DNA from: Bacilli bacterium
GTDB taxonomy: Bacteria; Bacillota; Bacilli; Bacillales; Amphibacillaceae
Assembly (NCBI GenBank): GCA_012838505.1
Contig: DUPD01000078.1
Location: forward strand, 1-38,227
DNA length: 38,227 nucleotides
Direction of reading: 5' to 3'
The first letter of the stretch is position 1. The number at the start of each line of letters is the position of its first letter. Of this stretch, positions 1-8,201 are shown piece by piece. The position numbers and the translations under genes are program-made. Below the pieces are notes generated by a model that was given only the letters and a program-made list of their open reading frames with translations, was not told the origin of the DNA and made no database searches.

Positions 1-687
1 CATATGACAATTACCTGCACCGGTTTCTAAAACTGGAATCGTCGATTTTGCAATCACAACATCAATTAAATTTTGACTTCCACGAGGTACTAACACATCG
101 ATATATTCGTTCATTTTGAACATTTGCTCTGCTGTTTCGCGACTCGTATCTTCCAGCAATTGAACGCTATCGACAGGTAGATTCGAGCTTGCTAAAGCTG
201 TTCGAATCGATCGTACAATCGCTGTATTCGAATGAATTGCTGATGAGCTCCCTCGTAATAAAACGGCATTTCCAGCTTTCAGACATAAAGCAGCAGCATC
301 AACAGTGACATTCGGTCTTGCTTCATAAATAATACCTACAACACCAATTGGAACGGATACTTTCCTAAGCTTGATCTCATTTTCTAATGACCAGCTGTCT
401 AATGTTTGACCGATTGGATCATCGAGTTCCACTAGATCGAGTAAGCCGTTACTAATCGTTTCAATTCGGTCAGAGCTTAAGCGAATTCGATCCATTACTG
501 CAGTAGATATTTGCTTGATTTCTGCTTGTTTCAAATCCTTAAGATTTGCTTCTAAAATCAACTCTTGATCAACAATTATTTGCTCGGCGATCAATTTTAA
601 CGCATCATTTTTATCTTTAGCTGATGCACTAGATAAATGAACACTTGCCCTCTTTACCTGTTGACCCAATTGTTCTAAAAGACTCAT
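1..687 (-). CDS. proA: gamma-glutamyl phosphate reductase ProA (3' end outside window)
   Basis: ProA reduces gamma-glutamyl phosphate to glutamate-5-semialdehyde with NADPH, the second step of proline synthesis. The first 229 residues are present; the catalytic-cysteine half lies beyond the window edge. Recognisable ProA segments are the N-terminal [15 protein letters not shown] region, the stretch PIGVVGIIYEARPNVTVDAAALCLKAG (shown here only as its key pattern, IYEARPN then LCLKAGNA), and the LVPRGSQ region of the aldehyde-dehydrogenase-like fold. The start ATG at 685-687 overlaps the proB stop in an ATGA arrangement, so the two genes are translationally coupled, and an AGGAGG-like site lies just upstream inside proB. 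Expression should follow proB under the proline T-box. Identification is secure; the only defect is truncation by the window. Confidence 0.95.
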   Translation of the reverse strand, partial: MSLLEQLGQQVKRASVHLSSASAKDKNDALKLIAEQIIVDQELILEANLKDLKQAEIKQISTAVMDRIRLSSDRIETISNGLLDLVELDDPIGQTLDSWSLENEIKLRKVSVPIGVVGIIYEARPNVTVDAAALCLKAGNAVLLRGSSSAIHSNTAIVRSIRTALASSNLPVDSVQLLEDTSRETAEQMFKMNEYIDVLVPRGSQNLIDVVIAKSTIPVLETGAGNCHM

Positions 688-1805
688 TTCTGTTCCTCCT
701 CAATTGATATAATTAATTTATTTCTATGGATAATCTCAGGTTTTTTACACCCGGTGATTTCCATTGCTTCTTCACTACTTAAACCTCTTACTCGTTCAAT
801 TTGCTCTGCCGAATAATTGACCTGCCCCTTTGCAATGACTTGTTCATCTGAGCAAATTTCAACAACATCATCTTGTATAAATTGATTTTCTACAGCAACT
901 ATTCCAGCAGCGAGCAAGCTTTTCCCTCGACTAAGTAACGCTTTTTTTGCCCCTTGATCAATATATATTTTTCCTTTTGGTGTTGAATGAAAAGCTAACC
1001 ACTGCTTATGCTTTCGGACGTGGGGTAAGTGTTGGTCACCAACATAAGTTCCATCACCTGTTCCATTCAAAATTCGTACAAGTTTATCTACTCCATCATC
1101 TTTTCCAATAAAACATTTCACACCTAATGTTGTCGCCATTTGAGCAGCCATCAATTTTGATTTCATGCCGCCAGTACCTTGTTTGGAACCGGCATTTTGG
1201 CTCGTTGCTTGGATCATCTGATCAGAAATATAATCAATTTTATTGTATCGTTTAGCATCTCGGAAATCATTCGGGTTTTTGTCGTATATCCCATTGATAT
1301 CTGTTAACATGATCAGTGCGTCTGCATTGACAAGGCCACTGACTAAGGCCGAAAGCATATCATTATCACCGAATGTTAATTCTTCTATTGCAACTGAATC
1401 ATTCTCATTGATAATTGGAATGACGCCTCTTTTCAATAGCTCGGTAATAGTTTGATATATATTTGAAAACTGAATTTCTTCTGAAAAATTGTCTCGTGTT
1501 AAAAGCAGTTGTGCTGTCGTATAGCCATGTTGCTTAAAGACGTGGTTATAGGCTTCAATCAATAAGCCTTGCCCAACCGCCGCTGCCGCTTGCTTTCCTG
1601 CTACGGTTACCGGACGACTGACATAACCAATCTGACGAAATCCTGCTGAAACAGCTCCAGAAGAAATCAGCACAACTTCAACATTTTGATCCATTAAATG
1701 AGCAATCGCTTCACTATGATCTTTTAATTTTTCAATTGATAAAACACCGCTTGAATGGGTTAATGAGCTACTGCCAATTTTGACGACGACTCGTTTGGTT
1801 TTCAA
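684..1805 (-). CDS. proB: glutamate 5-kinase ProB with PUA domain
   Basis: ProB phosphorylates glutamate to gamma-glutamyl phosphate, the committed and usually proline-inhibited step of proline synthesis. The amino acid kinase domain fills about residues 1-250, with [10 protein letters not shown] at the N-terminus, the SSGAVSAG loop and [22 protein letters not shown] domain follows at about 270-360. At 373 residues it is a normal full-length ProB-PUA protein. I chose the TTG at 1803-1805, because AAGAAGG stands at the right distance before it. The earlier in-frame TTG at 1827-1829 falls in the T tract of the leader terminator, so it would add spurious residues. The gene is first in a proB-proA operon and is controlled by the T-box leader immediately upstream. 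Confidence 0.95.
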   Translation of the reverse strand: MKTKRVVVKIGSSSLTHSSGVLSIEKLKDHSEAIAHLMDQNVEVVLISSGAVSAGFRQIGYVSRPVTVAGKQAAAAVGQGLLIEAYNHVFKQHGYTTAQLLLTRDNFSEEIQFSNIYQTITELLKRGVIPIINENDSVAIEELTFGDNDMLSALVSGLVNADALIMLTDINGIYDKNPNDFRDAKRYNKIDYISDQMIQATSQNAGSKQGTGGMKSKLMAAQMATTLGVKCFIGKDDGVDKLVRILNGTGDGTYVGDQHLPHVRKHKQWLAFHSTPKGKIYIDQGAKKALLSRGKSLLAAGIVAVENQFIQDDVVEICSDEQVIAKGQVNYSAEQIERVRGLSSEEAMEITGCKKPEIIHRNKLIISIEEEQK

Positions 1806-1827
1806 TTCACACGCCTTCTTTCTATAC

Positions 1828-1882
1828 AAAAAAACTGTTTACTCCATTACAAATCGTTATGTTGTAATGGACGAAAACAGTT
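1828..1882 (-). terminator. T-box attenuator terminator of proBA
   Basis: Two long arms, AACTGTTTTCGTCCATTACAA and its near-complement ending AAACAGTT, form a stem of about 20 bp followed by seven T on the minus strand. The 5' arm begins directly after the T-box core, so formation of the antiterminator and of the terminator are mutually exclusive. Confidence 0.9.
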
Positions 1883-2092
1883 CCGTGGTACCACCATCAT
1901 TGATAAGTAAAAGACTTACCCGCTTAATTTTAGTTAACGCTCATTCATTGAGCGGTTAGCATCGCTAACAATTCAGAAGGTAGGTTTCAATAAAGAGTGG
2001 CGATACAGAATGTTTCAGCCCATGCATTCCGTTCTCTTAACTCGCATCATTATTTACTTAGCCTTCATCATTATTATTATAAATATAAGATT
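1828..2092 (-). promoter_or_regulatory. T-box leader (proline-responsive) of proBA
   Basis: This is a tRNA-sensing leader RNA. On the minus strand a Stem I begins near 2070 (GATGAAGG) and contains the AGAAC...GGGCTGAAAC apical elements. Its 3' side reads GAAACCTACCTTCTG, which puts a proline codon CCU at 1984-1982, followed by the usual A. The T-box core GGTGGTACCACGG lies at 1895-1883; its variable base is U (1890), which pairs with the A discriminator expected of tRNA-Pro. The antiterminator core overlaps an intrinsic terminator. Uncharged tRNA-Pro should therefore raise proBA expression. Confidence 0.93.
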
Positions 2093-2098
2093 GACTCT

Positions 2099-2127
2099 AT
2101 TATCTACAAGCTACCCATGGCTGTCAA
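2099..2127 (-). promoter_or_regulatory. sigma-A promoter of the proBA leader
   Basis: TTGACA (2127-2122), a 17-bp spacer and GATAAT (2104-2099) on the minus strand. It starts only 27 bp after the ilvE stop codon and places the transcript start near 2092, ahead of T-box Stem I. Confidence 0.8.
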
Positions 2128-2153
2128 GCCCTTTGTCAGAATAATCAGTCTAA

Positions 2154-3227
2154 CTATTCGATAATATCAATCCAGTTAAATTTATCTTCTAAGTGCCCGT
2201 ATTGAATACCAGTAATTGTCTCGTATAATTTTTTTGCGATTTCACCGGTTTCTTGATTATTAATGATTAACGCTTCACCGTTACAATTTAATTCACCAAT
2301 TGGCGAAATAACAGCGGCTGTTCCAGAACCAAAAGCCTCTTCTAGACGTCCTTCTTTATGCGCCGTGATTAACTCTTCAAGTAAAATTTTTCGTTCAACA
2401 ACCGGAACACCCCAGTCACGTAAAACCTCAATCACTGAGTTTCTTGTGACCCCAGGAAGAATGCTGCCATTTAATTCAGGTGTAATGACTTCCCCATCAA
2501 TTTTAAAAAATACGTTCATACTTCCGACTTCTTCAATATACTTCTTGTCATGTCCATCTAACCAAAGAACTTGAGCAAATCCAGAAGCCTCAGCTTTTTC
2601 TTGCGCAATTAAACTACTCGCATAGTTTCCTGCCGTTTTCACCTCACCAGTACCACCTTTGACAGCACGAATATATTCGGTTTCAACCGCAATTCTTACC
2701 GGGTTAATCCCTTCTTTATAATACGCACCAACCGGCGATAAAATGATGATGAATTTGTATTGTTTTGAAGCGGATACCCCTAAATAAGGCTCAGTTGCAA
2801 TAATGAATGGTCGTATATAAAGTGATGTTCCCTCTTGTTTTGGAATCCAGTCATTTTCAATTCTAACTAACTCTTTGATCGCTGCTAACGCAAGATCAGG
2901 ATCAATTTCTGGAATACACATTCTCGCATTCGAACGATTTAAACGGTTAATATTTTCTTTCGGGCGAAAGAGTCTCGTTTCACCATCTTTTGACTTATAT
3001 GCCTTTAATCCCTCAAAAACAGTTTGACCATAATGAAAAATCATTGAAGCTGGATCGAGTGTTAGTGGTTGATAAGGAATGATCTTGCCATCATACCACC
3101 CTTTTTGATGATGATACTCCATCACAAACATATGATCCGTAAAATACTTACCAAACTGTAATTGTTTCCCCAACGGTTTTGGCTTTTTGGTCATCACTTC
3201 TGAAAATGTAAAATTATATTGACTCAT
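2154..3227 (-). CDS. ilvE: branched-chain amino acid aminotransferase
   Basis: This PLP enzyme transfers amino groups between glutamate and the 2-keto acids of leucine, isoleucine and valine. It is a 357-residue class IV aminotransferase of the BCAT type: GQTVFEGLKAYK near residue 67, the substrate loop RPFIIATEPYLGV, the PLP lysine K197 in GEVKTAGNYA, and EVGSMNVFF. GSGTAAVISPIG near the C-terminus is the phosphate-binding segment. ATG at 3227 follows GAGGGAAGG. The gene stands alone, divergent from a GltC-like regulator. No intrinsic terminator separates it from the proBA promoter, so readthrough transcripts would meet the T-box terminator. A palindrome and a CodY-like sequence lie in its promoter region. 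Confidence 0.95.
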   Translation of the reverse strand: MSQYNFTFSEVMTKKPKPLGKQLQFGKYFTDHMFVMEYHHQKGWYDGKIIPYQPLTLDPASMIFHYGQTVFEGLKAYKSKDGETRLFRPKENINRLNRSNARMCIPEIDPDLALAAIKELVRIENDWIPKQEGTSLYIRPFIIATEPYLGVSASKQYKFIIILSPVGAYYKEGINPVRIAVETEYIRAVKGGTGEVKTAGNYASSLIAQEKAEASGFAQVLWLDGHDKKYIEEVGSMNVFFKIDGEVITPELNGSILPGVTRNSVIEVLRDWGVPVVERKILLEELITAHKEGRLEEAFGSGTAAVISPIGELNCNGEALIINNQETGEIAKKLYETITGIQYGHLEDKFNWIDIIE

Positions 3228-3268
3228 GTCCTTCCCTCAATTCATAAATTATTAATAATTTTGTCTAT

Positions 3269-3300
3269 AACAACTATTCTATTACTTTTGTCTGACAAAA
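3269..3300 (-). promoter_or_regulatory. ilvE promoter region with TTTTGTC-palindrome
   Basis: A perfect 7-1-7 palindrome, TTTTGTCTGACAAAA, occupies 3286-3300, and TTTTGTCT recurs at 3259-3266. On the minus strand a weak TTGTAT / 18 bp / TAGAAT promoter can be drawn through the palindrome. An operator role is inferred. Confidence 0.45.
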
Positions 3301-3308
3301 TACAAGTC

Positions 3309-3323
3309 TTTTTAGTGAAAATT
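3309..3323. promoter_or_regulatory. candidate CodY-like box upstream of ilvE
   Basis: The minus strand reads AATTTTCACTAAAAA, which matches 11 of 15 positions of the CodY consensus AATTTTCWGAAAATT. CodY control of branched-chain amino acid genes is established in Bacillus. Four mismatches in AT-rich DNA make this only suggestive. Confidence 0.35.
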
Positions 3324-3354
3324 CTAAAAATATAAACAATTTAGTCAAAATTGA

Positions 3355-3383
3355 TTGTTAAATCGATTAATTATCGCTATAAT
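3355..3383 (+). promoter_or_regulatory. sigma-A promoter of the gltC-like gene
   Basis: TTGTTA (3355-3360), a 17-bp spacer and a perfect TATAAT (3378-3383), 67 bp ahead of the chosen start codon. Confidence 0.7.
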
Positions 3384-3449
3384 ATAATGAAATATCAATC
3401 GCAATACTATATTAAAGAGATAATGATCTTGTTTATGAGGGGGATACTG

Positions 3450-4367
3450 ATGGAATTAAGACAATTAAAATATTTCATTGAAGTCGCCGAACGCGAGCAT
3501 ATGTCAGAAGCTGCCGAACATTTAAATGTTGCCCAATCTGCGATCAGTCGTCAAATTACTAATCTAGAAAAAGAATTAGGTGTGCAATTATTTGAACGAA
3601 AAGGACGAAATGTTAAGTTGCTACCGATTGGTAGAGTCTTCTTAACTCATGTTAAAGATGCTATTAAAGCAATCGATTATGCTAAATTGCAAATGGATGA
3701 GTACATTGATCCTGAGCGAGGTACGATTAAAATTGGTTTTCCTACAAGTCTAGCAAGTAGCATCTTACCTGAACTACTGTCTGAATTTAAACTTGCTTAT
3801 CCCAATATAAAAATCCAACTTCAACAAGGAACTTATCATGAATTAATCGATATCATTAAAGAACGCGAGTTGAATCTTGCCATATTAGGTCCTGTGGTTT
3901 ATGATGATCCACTAATCAAAGGACAGTCATTATTCTATGAAAAAATGTATCTACTACTTCCAACTCAACATCGATTATCTAACCGAAAAAGTATTTATTT
4001 AAATGAGCTGAAGGAAGAAGATTTTGTTTTATTTCCTAAAGGCTATATTTTTGAGAAGTTGATCGTCGATGCTTGTCATTCAGTTGGTTTTGAACCTAAT
4101 ATTGTTGCTGAAGGTCTAGATTTGGACGCTATCAAAGGGATGGTAGCTGCTGGTATCGGTCTATCTATTTTACCTGAGAGTGCAATTGGTAATTTAAATT
4201 CTAATTATATTAGTCAAATTCCAATTAGTTTCCCAGATTTAAAGCGTAGTATTGGACTGATACGGTCAAAACATCGTAAACTAGCTCCATCAGAGCATTT
4301 ATTTTATCAATTTGCCATCAATTATTTTGAAACTAAGTTTCCTGAAATTGATGACCATTTAGCTTAA
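3450..4367 (+). CDS. gltC: GltC-like LysR-family transcriptional regulator
   Basis: This is a 305-residue LysR regulator with an N-terminal winged helix-turn-helix (about 1-60) and a periplasmic-binding-protein-like effector domain (about 90-295). Its opening MELRQLKYFIEVAEREHMSEAAEHLNVAQSAIS pattern (key part AEREHMSEAAEHL), the IDPERGTIKIGFPTSLAS hinge and the EGLDLDAIKGMVAAGIG segment closely match B. subtilis GltC as I remember it. GltC activates glutamate synthase gltAB when 2-oxoglutarate is available. I start at ATG 3450, which follows GAGGGGG, rather than at upstream in-frame codons. No gltAB lies beside it here; it is divergent from ilvE instead. The family call is certain, and the GltC identity likely. 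Confidence 0.85.
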   Translation: MELRQLKYFIEVAEREHMSEAAEHLNVAQSAISRQITNLEKELGVQLFERKGRNVKLLPIGRVFLTHVKDAIKAIDYAKLQMDEYIDPERGTIKIGFPTSLASSILPELLSEFKLAYPNIKIQLQQGTYHELIDIIKERELNLAILGPVVYDDPLIKGQSLFYEKMYLLLPTQHRLSNRKSIYLNELKEEDFVLFPKGYIFEKLIVDACHSVGFEPNIVAEGLDLDAIKGMVAAGIGLSILPESAIGNLNSNYISQIPISFPDLKRSIGLIRSKHRKLAPSEHLFYQFAINYFETKFPEIDDHLA

Positions 4368-4383
4368 AATAGGAGTGTCACTT

Positions 4384-4908
4384 ATGTCGAAAATAGAAAA
4401 AGCAACTTTTGCTGGAGGATGTTTCTGGTGCATGGTTAAACCTTTTGATCAATGGGATGGAGTCATCTCTGTTATCTCTGGTTATATTGGTGGTCATTTG
4501 GAGAACCCAACTTATGAACAAGTAAAGACTGGAAAAACAGGCCATTATGAAGCTGTTGAGATTACATACGATTCAGATCAAATTTCGTTTGAACAAATAT
4601 TGTCTTTATATTGGCCACAAATTGATCCAACTGATCCAGATGGTCAATTTCATGATCGCGGTGCGCAATATCGGACAGCAATTTTTTATCATAATGAAGA
4701 GCAAAAGCAACTTGCGCTTAAATCAAAACAGGCGCTTGAAGCTAGCGGTCGGTTTAGTCAACCAATTGTGACTGAGATTATCGAGTATTCCAAGTTCTAT
4801 CCTGCTGAAGATTACCATCAAGATTTTTACCAGAAAAATAAAGATGAATATGAAAAAGATCGTCAACTTTCCGGTCGAGACCTATTTATTGAACAGAATT
4901 GGAATTAA
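4384..4908 (+). CDS. msrA: peptide-methionine (S)-S-oxide reductase MsrA
   Basis: MsrA repairs S-form methionine sulfoxide in oxidised proteins, using thioredoxin as reductant. The 174-residue protein opens with the family signature GGCFWC, with catalytic Cys13. It continues with GYIGGHLENPTYEQVKTGKTGHYEAVEI and DPTDPDGQFHDRGAQYRTAIF (key residues GHYEAV and QYRTAIF), and ends with a normal AEDYHQDF region. The start is ATG 4384, eight bases after AGGAG at 4371-4375; the GTG at 4375 overlaps that ribosome site and is not credible. It begins 16 bp after the gltC-like gene and is probably cotranscribed with it. No msrB follows, although msrA and msrB are often paired. Confidence 0.95.
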   Translation: MSKIEKATFAGGCFWCMVKPFDQWDGVISVISGYIGGHLENPTYEQVKTGKTGHYEAVEITYDSDQISFEQILSLYWPQIDPTDPDGQFHDRGAQYRTAIFYHNEEQKQLALKSKQALEASGRFSQPIVTEIIEYSKFYPAEDYHQDFYQKNKDEYEKDRQLSGRDLFIEQNWN

Positions 4909-5034
4909 AAAATATGACTTTGTATCACAAACTAGGTCTTCTTATTATGTTGAGAAATATAAGGTTGAGTAAAGGAGATCAATGTAAATCAGAAAATTTT
5001 TTACTACTATAAATTCAATGAAAATTCAATCGTT

Positions 5035-5242
5035 AGAGATCACTCTCTAAGTCGATGCGATCTCTAACGAATAAGGGCTAATCATCAGAGATCACCCTCT
5101 ATATCGATACGATCTCTAACGAATATGGGCTAATCGTCAGAGATCACCCTCTAAGTCGATACGATCTCTAACGAATAAGGGCTAATCGTCAGAGATCACC
5201 CTCTGAATCGATACGATCTCTAACGAATAGGAGCTAATCATC
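5035..5242. repeat. four tandem 52-bp hairpin repeats
   Basis: Units begin at 5035, 5087, 5139 and 5191, each exactly 52 bp. Each carries AGAGATC and, 17 bases later, GATCTCT, so every unit can fold into a 7-bp hairpin; in the first unit the arms extend to 11 bp (CGTTAGAGATC / GATCTCTAACG). Changes between copies fall in the loop and the linker, and none in the 7-bp stems. The remaining gene-free sequence, 4909-5034 and 5243-5345, shows nothing I recognise. Confidence 0.9.
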
Positions 5243-5348
5243 AGGTGTCTCACATAAAATTGCTTTGATAGCCAATCAAGCACGACAAATCGTTCGTCAT
5301 TCGACAAGCTTATTTCTAACTTACGCACTTTATAATTTCCTAAACAAA

Positions 5349-5392
5349 TAAAAAATAAGGCGATAGAAATTCAAACTTCTATTGCCTTTTAA
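5349..5392 (-). terminator. terminator of the his operon
   Basis: On the minus strand AAAAGGCAATAGAA pairs with TTCTATCGCCTT across an 8-base loop and is followed by ATTTTTTATT. It lies 50 bp after the hisIE stop. The complementary A-rich side could also stop plus-strand transcripts. Confidence 0.85.
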
Positions 5393-5441
5393 AAATCACT
5401 CTATTTGGTTTACATAATATAATTATCGTCAACTTCATAAA

Positions 5442-6095
5442 TTACCAGTTTTCTATTTCTCGTCGATCGCCCTTGTTATTTCTTTTTTTCCCAAATCGTT
5501 TAGTTAATTCTGCTTTTATCTCGATCATAGAGACTTGTTGTTCCTCCATCAAGACAAAAGTATGGTAGAGTAAATCACTTACCTCACCAATCAGTTCGTC
5601 TCGATCATTGTTTTTAGCGGCGATAACGACTTCCCCTGCTTCTTCAATAATCTTCTTACTAATTTTGTCGACACCTTTATCAAATAAATAATTTGTATAG
5701 GAACCTTCAACAGGCGTTTGTTTTCGATCCTTTATTTGCTTTAGCACTTCAGCGATAATGTTGACGTTGTAATCTGATTGATTTTTAGCTTGTTTAATGG
5801 AATCAAAGAAACATGTTTCTGCGCCTGTATGACACGCAGGTCCCTTTGGAATGACTTCGATCAGTAATGTGTCCTGATCACAGTCTAATCGAATTGACAC
5901 AACTTCTTGTGTATTCCCCGATGTCTCTCCCTTATTCCATAAGCCCTTACGTGATCGCGAGTAAAACCAAGTTTGATTTGTTTCAAGTGTTTTTTGATAA
6001 GCTTCTTCATTCACATAAGCTAGCATCAGTACGTCTTTTGTCGTTGCATCAACTATAATCGCTGGTATTAAACCTTTGCTGAAATCAGGTTTCAC
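5442..6095 (-). CDS. hisI: bifunctional phosphoribosyl-AMP cyclohydrolase / phosphoribosyl-ATP pyrophosphatase HisIE
   Basis: This enzyme performs the second and third steps of histidine synthesis: PR-ATP to PR-AMP (HisE domain), then ring opening to ProFAR (HisI domain). The 217-residue fusion carries HisI at about 1-110, with [19 protein letters not shown], the metal-binding DCDQD and the [13 protein letters not shown] cysteine region. HisE follows at about 120-205, with [19 protein letters not shown] and the LLYHTFVLM helix. The start overlaps the end of hisF by 11 bp, so it is the last, coupled gene of the operon and ends at a clear terminator. Confidence 0.95.
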   Translation of the reverse strand: MKPDFSKGLIPAIIVDATTKDVLMLAYVNEEAYQKTLETNQTWFYSRSRKGLWNKGETSGNTQEVVSIRLDCDQDTLLIEVIPKGPACHTGAETCFFDSIKQAKNQSDYNVNIIAEVLKQIKDRKQTPVEGSYTNYLFDKGVDKISKKIIEEAGEVVIAAKNNDRDELIGEVSDLLYHTFVLMEEQQVSMIEIKAELTKRFGKKRNNKGDRREIENW

Positions 6096-6843
6096 GCATT
6101 TTCACCCCATTATCTCTACAAATTTGTTTGACATCAGTAATCGAATAGGTATCTTCATGAAATATCGATGCGGCTAGCCCAGCCGATGCATTTGTTTGTT
6201 TAAATAGATCGACAAAGTCACCAGGTGAACCAACGCCACCAGAAGCGATTACAGGAATCGAGACTGAGTCAACGATCACTTTAGTTAATTCAAGATCATA
6301 ACCTGATTTAACACCATCACGATCCATGCTCGTAAGCAAAATTTCACCTGCACCTCGTGCTTCTACTTCTTGTGCCCATTCAACAGCATTTCGATTCGTA
6401 GCTTTTTTTCCACCTTGAGCCATAACTGACCATATTTGATCAGTTTTTTTTGCATCAATTGCAATAACGAGTTTAGCTGAACCAAATTTAGCTACAGCAT
6501 CGTTAATTAAGTCGGGCTGATTAATAGCAGCTGAACCAATACTAACTTTATCAGCACCAGCAACTAAAACAGCCTCGATATCGGATAGCTCACGAATGCC
6601 ACCACCAACAATTAAAGGAATTGAAATAACTCGCTTGATTTTCTCAACGAGATCAAGCTTTGTCTGTCTTGCTTCATCTGTTGCAGCAATATCAAGCAGA
6701 ACAAGTTCATCAGCCCCAGCATCAGAATATTTTTTTGCCAGTTCAATCGGATCACCTAATTCTTTTAATCCAACAAATTGTACACCCTTGACAACTTTAC
6801 CATTTTTCATATCTAAGCAAGGTACAATTCTTTTTAATCCCAT
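6085..6843 (-). CDS. hisF: imidazole glycerol phosphate synthase subunit HisF
   Basis: HisF is the (beta-alpha)8-barrel cyclase of IGP synthase. It uses ammonia, normally channelled from the glutaminase subunit HisH, to turn PRFAR into IGP and AICAR. All expected elements are present in 252 residues: [16 protein letters not shown] with catalytic Asp11, the phosphate-binding PLIVGGGIR segment, LVIAIDAKK with the second catalytic Asp, and [10 protein letters not shown]. It overlaps hisA by 10 bp and hisIE by 11 bp. Its partner gene hisH is missing from the operon (see findings), so the source of ammonia for this enzyme cannot be seen here. Confidence 0.95.
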   Translation of the reverse strand: MGLKRIVPCLDMKNGKVVKGVQFVGLKELGDPIELAKKYSDAGADELVLLDIAATDEARQTKLDLVEKIKRVISIPLIVGGGIRELSDIEAVLVAGADKVSIGSAAINQPDLINDAVAKFGSAKLVIAIDAKKTDQIWSVMAQGGKKATNRNAVEWAQEVEARGAGEILLTSMDRDGVKSGYDLELTKVIVDSVSIPVIASGGVGSPGDFVDLFKQTNASAGLAASIFHEDTYSITDVKQICRDNGVKMRET

Positions 6844-7547
6844 AATTGCTTCGCGCCTTTTAAAGTAATTTTTTCTTGATAGATTGCTTTGCCAACAATT
6901 GCTTCTTTGATCCCTAATTGAGCAACAGCTTTTAAATCGTCGTATTGGCTAATGCCACCAGAAGCAACGATTTTACAACTAACTGCCTGATTAATTGCAT
7001 TTAATTGTTCTAAGTTAGGTCCAGACATCGTGCCATCTTTAGAAATATCAGTAAAGACAATTGTTTTCACACCTAATGCTTCAATTTTTCGTGCAAATTC
7101 AAGATAGTCAATCTCTGATACCGTTTCCCAGCCATGTGTCGCGACTTTCTCATTTTTCGCGTCAATCCCAACGACGATTGCTTCAGGATATTTTTTAACT
7201 GCTTGAATTAAAAAATCTAAGTCATCTAAAGCAGCTGTACCGATGACAAGTCGACTTGCTCCTGCTTCAATTAATTGCTCCACCGTTTCAAGTGAGCGGA
7301 TCCCACCGCCCACTTGAATTGGTACAGACGATCGTTCACAGAGCTGTTGAATCAATTGATATTGCCTATTTGTTTGATCTCTGGCACCATCTAAATCAAC
7401 AATATGGATAATTTCAGCACCATCTTCAATAAACCGGTCTAATTGATTAAATGGGTCATCTGCCACTTGTTCTGTTTGATTAAAATCACCTTGATAAAGT
7501 CGAACACACTTACCTTCTAATAAATCAATCGCTGGAATAACGATCAT
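6834..7547 (-). CDS. hisA: ProFAR isomerase HisA
   Basis: HisA carries out the Amadori isomerisation of ProFAR to PRFAR, the fourth step of histidine synthesis. The 237-residue (beta-alpha)8 barrel shows MIVIPAIDLLEGKCVRL with catalytic Asp8, PIQVGGGIRS, VVGIDAKN with the second catalytic Asp, FTDISKDGTMSGPN and the final IVASGGIS phosphate site. Its ATG at 7547 follows AGAGGTG. The 39-bp gap to hisB is the largest inside the operon and is where hisH normally sits in Firmicutes. Its 3' end overlaps hisF by 10 bp. Confidence 0.95.
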   Translation of the reverse strand: MIVIPAIDLLEGKCVRLYQGDFNQTEQVADDPFNQLDRFIEDGAEIIHIVDLDGARDQTNRQYQLIQQLCERSSVPIQVGGGIRSLETVEQLIEAGASRLVIGTAALDDLDFLIQAVKKYPEAIVVGIDAKNEKVATHGWETVSEIDYLEFARKIEALGVKTIVFTDISKDGTMSGPNLEQLNAINQAVSCKIVASGGISQYDDLKAVAQLGIKEAIVGKAIYQEKITLKGAKQLWD

Positions 7548-7586
7548 TTCAACACCTCTTAACTTTTGATTTGTAGTTTCAGATAT

Positions 7587-8177
7587 TTAACCTTCAATGA
7601 GCCCTTTAGTCGAATTGACACCTTTAATATTTGGATTGATCGTCATCGCTTCACCTAGCGCTCGACCTAGTGCTTTAAAAATCGCTTCAATTTTATGATG
7701 TGTATTGATTCCGTACAACACACGTGCATGTAATGTAATTCCCGCATGTGTTGAGAAAGATTGGAGAAATTCCCGAACGAGTTCAGTGTCAAAGTTTCCA
7801 ACCTTTTGATTCAATTGCTCAACATCAAAAACTAAGTACGGACGACCACTAATATCAAGTGAAACAAATCCTAATGCTTCATCCATTGGAACATATGCTG
7901 TTCCGTAGCGATTGATTTGCTTCTTATCTCCTAAGGCTTCTTTTATTAATTGGCCAATCACAATCCCTGTATCTTCGACAGTATGGTGACCATCTACTTC
8001 TAAATCACCATTCACTTTTACAATTAAGCCAAACCGTCCGTGTCTAGCAAACAATGTTAACATATGATCAAAAAAACCAACTCCTGTATCGATCTCAACT
8101 TGTTCAGGCTCATCTAGTTTGACCGTTACTTCAATTTCTGTTTCAAATGTTTTGCGTTGCTTCGTTGCCTCTCTCAT
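7587..8177 (-). CDS. hisB: imidazoleglycerol-phosphate dehydratase HisB
   Basis: HisB dehydrates IGP to imidazole acetol phosphate with bound manganese. The protein is monofunctional, without the phosphatase domain of the enterobacterial fusion, which fits the separate hisJ gene next to the operon. Metal and active-site motifs are FFDHML, the [11 protein letters not shown] histidine pair, [15 protein letters not shown] and [11 protein letters not shown] chose the ATG at 8177 (196 residues, beginning [10 protein letters not shown]). It aligns with the start of other HisB proteins and has GGGG six bases upstream; ATG 8189 is in frame but has a poor ribosome site. The gap to hisD is 24 bp. Confidence 0.93.
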   Translation of the reverse strand: MREATKQRKTFETEIEVTVKLDEPEQVEIDTGVGFFDHMLTLFARHGRFGLIVKVNGDLEVDGHHTVEDTGIVIGQLIKEALGDKKQINRYGTAYVPMDEALGFVSLDISGRPYLVFDVEQLNQKVGNFDTELVREFLQSFSTHAGITLHARVLYGINTHHKIEAIFKALGRALGEAMTINPNIKGVNSTKGLIEG

Positions 8178-8201
8178 CTTCATCCCCATTTCAACTATTG
8201 A

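Noticed and set aside
1806..1829. Longer N-terminus for ProB from TTG 1827-1829
   Set aside because: The codon lies inside the attenuator T tract, and the ribosome site AAGAAGG stands between it and TTG 1803-1805.
5035..5242. Regular repeats resembling a small CRISPR array
   Set aside because: The whole 52-bp unit is repeated, including the would-be spacers, and no cas gene is present; it is a tandem repeat.
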